NCBI GenBank assembly: GCA_026391235.1
Contig: JAPLDV010000440.1
Location: 1 to 8,066 of the forward strand
Length of the DNA: 8,066 nt
DNA from: Bacteroidia bacterium
GTDB lineage: Bacteria; Bacteroidota; Bacteroidia; Bacteroidales; UBA12481
Reading direction: 5' to 3'
The translations under genes were made by a program, and so were the position numbers. Within the stretch, counting starts at the first letter, position 1. Every line of letters starts with the position of its first letter. The notes below the pieces were generated by a model. The model had not been told where the DNA came from. It did not search any database and saw only the letters and a list, made by a program, of their open reading frames with translations. This document shows positions 6,285-8,066 of the stretch, piece by piece.

Positions 6285-8066
6285 TTAATTACTGATTCTT
6301 AGCATCGGAAAAGTCGAAAAAATCTTATCAGGTACCGGGATTTTAAATAGCTTGGCATTCTCAAGGTTGATCAGATAATCCGTTTTTTCAACGAACTGGA
6401 AAGGTATTTGTGAGGGATCTTTCCCCGATAATATTTCAAGTCCAATCTCTCCGGCATCATAGCCGGCCTGGAAATAGTCACGTGCGCAAACAGCAACGGC
6501 CCCCTGGCTGATTTGATTCGTTGTAAAACCATAAAAAGGGATCTTACTCGCCAGCGAAACTTTCAGGATGGCGGCACAGCAGCTGCCGGTAAGATTATCG
6601 GAAATCTGGCAAAAGGCATCAATTCTTTGGGCTACCAGGGAATTTGCAGCATCGAGCACTTCGGTGGCAGTACTTGCCGGAACAGCAATCAGCTCAATTC
6701 CTTGCTTGTCAGCCGCTTCCGCCAGCCGTTCTTTATAGGCAACCGAATTGATTTCGGAAGGAGTGAAAACAGTACCAGCACGCTTCATCCCGGGATGAAG
6801 GTAATGAACCAGTTTCATCAGCCCTTCAAAATCACTCATGGTGCAGATACCGCACAGATTAGGCATATGATCCTCAAACGATTTCCCTAATCCGGCGGCC
6901 ATTGGATCCCCGACATTTGTAAAAACAATTTTAGCGTGGGGCAGTTTTTTTACCAACAATTGAACCGATGGGGTGGAGGAGGTGAAAATCAGGTCCCAGA
7001 TTTCGTTGCCGAGTGATCCTGCAATACTGTTCAGTGTTGAAATATCGCCTTGCGCATTGTAAACCTTAAGGGTAAAATCGACCCCTTCCCGGAGGTTCTT
7101 ATCTTTCAGTAAATTGCGCAGTCCTTTTTCGCCCTCTTCCGTAAAGGGATTGTCGGCAAATTGAACCAGGGCCAGCCTGAACTTAATCCCGGCAGGGAGG
7201 GAACTGCCTGCTATCCGGTATTTTTGAGAGATAGTGAGTCCCAGGCTTTTTGTTTTTTCCTCATCAATAGCCACCATTTCATTCACATAGTTTTCAATGG
7301 GAATGGTGGCCGTGGATGCCCCGTTCAGAAGCCGGCCGATCAGGTCCCCGGTGTGGTAACCCACGCCCTCCCATCCGGATCCCATTACAGCAAAGGCGCC
7401 CTTACCAACATCTGATAAATGATTCGTAATCAATGGAATGGAATGATCGTTGCAGACTCTGGCAACTGCATCGAATGCCTGACGGACAGTATTATCGCCT
7501 GGAATATAGATAACATCAACCCCTGTGCTTGCCATCACCTGCGAGGCTTGGAGCACTTCAGATGAATTAACCACTGTCATTTCGGCCAGTTTGAATCCTG
7601 ATTTTTCGGCTATCTGGCGCATCACGCTGACTACCTTTGTGGAATTTGCCTCCGAGGAGTTATAAATAGTTCCGATTTTTTTCAAACCGGGAATCGTCTC
7701 TAAAAGGAATTGAATTGTTTTTTCCAAAGGTGGAAAGGATCCGACACCGGTCATGCCGGGAGCATGATCCTCCAGACTTTTACCGGCGCCTGCGGCTAAA
7801 GGATCATAACAATAGGAAAAGGCCACCGGATGGTTTTTTACAGTTGCCAAAGCAGCAGTAACACACGGTGTTGAGTTAACCATTATCAGGTCCAGCTGCT
7901 GGTTATCGAGGTTGAGCAGGATAGGTGCGATGTTGCTGATCTCTCCGTTGGCATGGGATTCTTTCACGATCAGATTGCTGTCGCGGACGAAACCCAGCTC
8001 TTTAAGCCGCGTCCAGAGACCGGCGAGCAACTCATCATGCGACGCTTCCGGGGCAAAATAGCAGAG
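6285..8066 (-). CDS. Tandem ABC substrate-binding protein, two fused PF04392 domains, N-terminus missing
   Basis: The minus-strand frame stays open to the window edge (593 codons in view). A TTG at 8030 could be taken for a start, but the 12 codons before it (LCYFAPEASHDE) continue the family's first strand and helix, so the true start lies outside. Domain 1 covers roughly 7206-8066 and domain 2 roughly 6321-7184. Each has the complete set of family motifs: STPCVTAAL and STPSVQLLV; YDPLAAGAGKSLEDH and GDPMAAGLGKSFEDH; the ligand-loop SEANS and SEINS; PGDN and SDN. Domain 2 restarts with IKFRLALVQFADNPFTEEG, typical of the beginning of a mature binding protein. Probably only a signal peptide and a few residues are missing, unless a further domain precedes. 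It should act outside the membrane as receptor for the permease encoded downstream. Binding by both domains, and to what ligand, is unknown. Confidence 0.92.
   Translation of the reverse strand, partial: LCYFAPEASHDELLAGLWTRLKELGFVRDSNLIVKESHANGEISNIAPILLNLDNQQLDLIMVNSTPCVTAALATVKNHPVAFSYCYDPLAAGAGKSLEDHAPGMTGVGSFPPLEKTIQFLLETIPGLKKIGTIYNSSEANSTKVVSVMRQIAEKSGFKLAEMTVVNSSEVLQASQVMASTGVDVIYIPGDNTVRQAFDAVARVCNDHSIPLITNHLSDVGKGAFAVMGSGWEGVGYHTGDLIGRLLNGASTATIPIENYVNEMVAIDEEKTKSLGLTISQKYRIAGSSLPAGIKFRLALVQFADNPFTEEGEKGLRNLLKDKNLREGVDFTLKVYNAQGDISTLNSIAGSLGNEIWDLIFTSSTPSVQLLVKKLPHAKIVFTNVGDPMAAGLGKSFEDHMPNLCGICTMSDFEGLMKLVHYLHPGMKRAGTVFTPSEINSVAYKERLAEAADKQGIELIAVPASTATEVLDAANSLVAQRIDAFCQISDNLTGSCCAAILKVSLASKIPFYGFTTNQISQGAVAVCARDYFQAGYDAGEIGLEILSGKDPSQIPFQFVEKTDYLINLENAKLFKIPVPDKIFSTFPMLRISN

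Larger units (their letters stand above)
2241..8066 (-). other. Five-gene operon: receptor, STAS protein, permease, ATPase, second receptor
   Basis: All five genes run leftwards with gaps of 21, 19, 5 and 12 bases. None of the gaps has room for a normal promoter plus leader, and no rho-independent terminator is visible within them, so co-transcription is very likely. The promoter and any leader regulation, such as an amino-acid riboswitch, lie beyond 8066. The gene content is a complete importer of the COG2984/COG4120/COG1101 type with an extra receptor and a STAS protein inserted. Further genes may precede it, and a phosphatase or kinase partner for the STAS protein would be expected there if this is a partner-switching module. 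Confidence 0.8.

Noticed and set aside
6285..8030. TTG at 8030 as the start codon of the tandem receptor
   Set aside because: The frame stays open to the window edge, and the preceding residues fit the family's N-terminal strand and helix, so the gene is truncated by the window rather than starting there.
1..8066. Mobile elements, CRISPR arrays, tRNA genes, prophage or defence genes
   Set aside because: No transposase, integrase, direct-repeat array, tRNA-like fold or known defence domain was seen on either strand.

Overview
The window looks like a chromosomal segment of a Bacteroidota bacterium, or a close relative in the Bacteroidota/Chlorobiota group. This rests on indirect signs: AT-rich leaders with no convincing Shine-Dalgarno motifs, a TAnnTTTG-type -7 element upstream of one gene, moderate GC content and the gene families present. 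It is an inference at moderate confidence, since no taxonomic marker gene is present. No rRNA, tRNA, insertion sequence, CRISPR array or phage gene was seen.

Left part. Positions 1-443 (minus strand) hold the N-terminal 147 codons of a PrsW-family intramembrane protease, cut by the window edge. A 380-base AT-rich divergent intergenic region follows (444-823). On the plus strand, 824-2185 encodes a complete SthK/HCN-like cyclic-nucleotide-gated potassium channel with voltage-sensor-like S1-S4, a TIGYGD filter, a C-linker and a cyclic-nucleotide-binding domain. The domain carries conservative changes at the two residues that normally contact the nucleotide.

Right part. From 8066 leftwards to 2241, five genes on the minus strand are separated by only 5-21 bases and must form one operon, whose beginning lies beyond the window. 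In transcription order they are: a tandem protein with two fused ABC substrate-binding domains (start missing); a protein with an N-terminal STAS (anti-sigma-factor antagonist) domain and a large unrecognised C-terminal domain; an ABC permease; an ABC ATPase; and a second substrate-binding protein with a single domain. The permease, ATPase and binding proteins belong to the TrpXYZ-like family (COG4120, COG1101, COG2984; the binding proteins are Pfam PF04392, formerly DUF534). Some Firmicutes members of that family are linked to aromatic amino acid uptake, but the substrate here is unknown.

How the genes may work together. The single permease and single ATPase would form a homodimeric importer served by three substrate-binding domains. 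The unusual element is the cytoplasmic STAS protein set between the receptor and permease genes. It suggests that ligand capture or transport is tied to a partner-switching phospho-signalling pathway, or that the STAS protein acts directly on the transporter. This operon is the best candidate for an undescribed system. The channel and the protease are separate transcription units with no demonstrable link to it.
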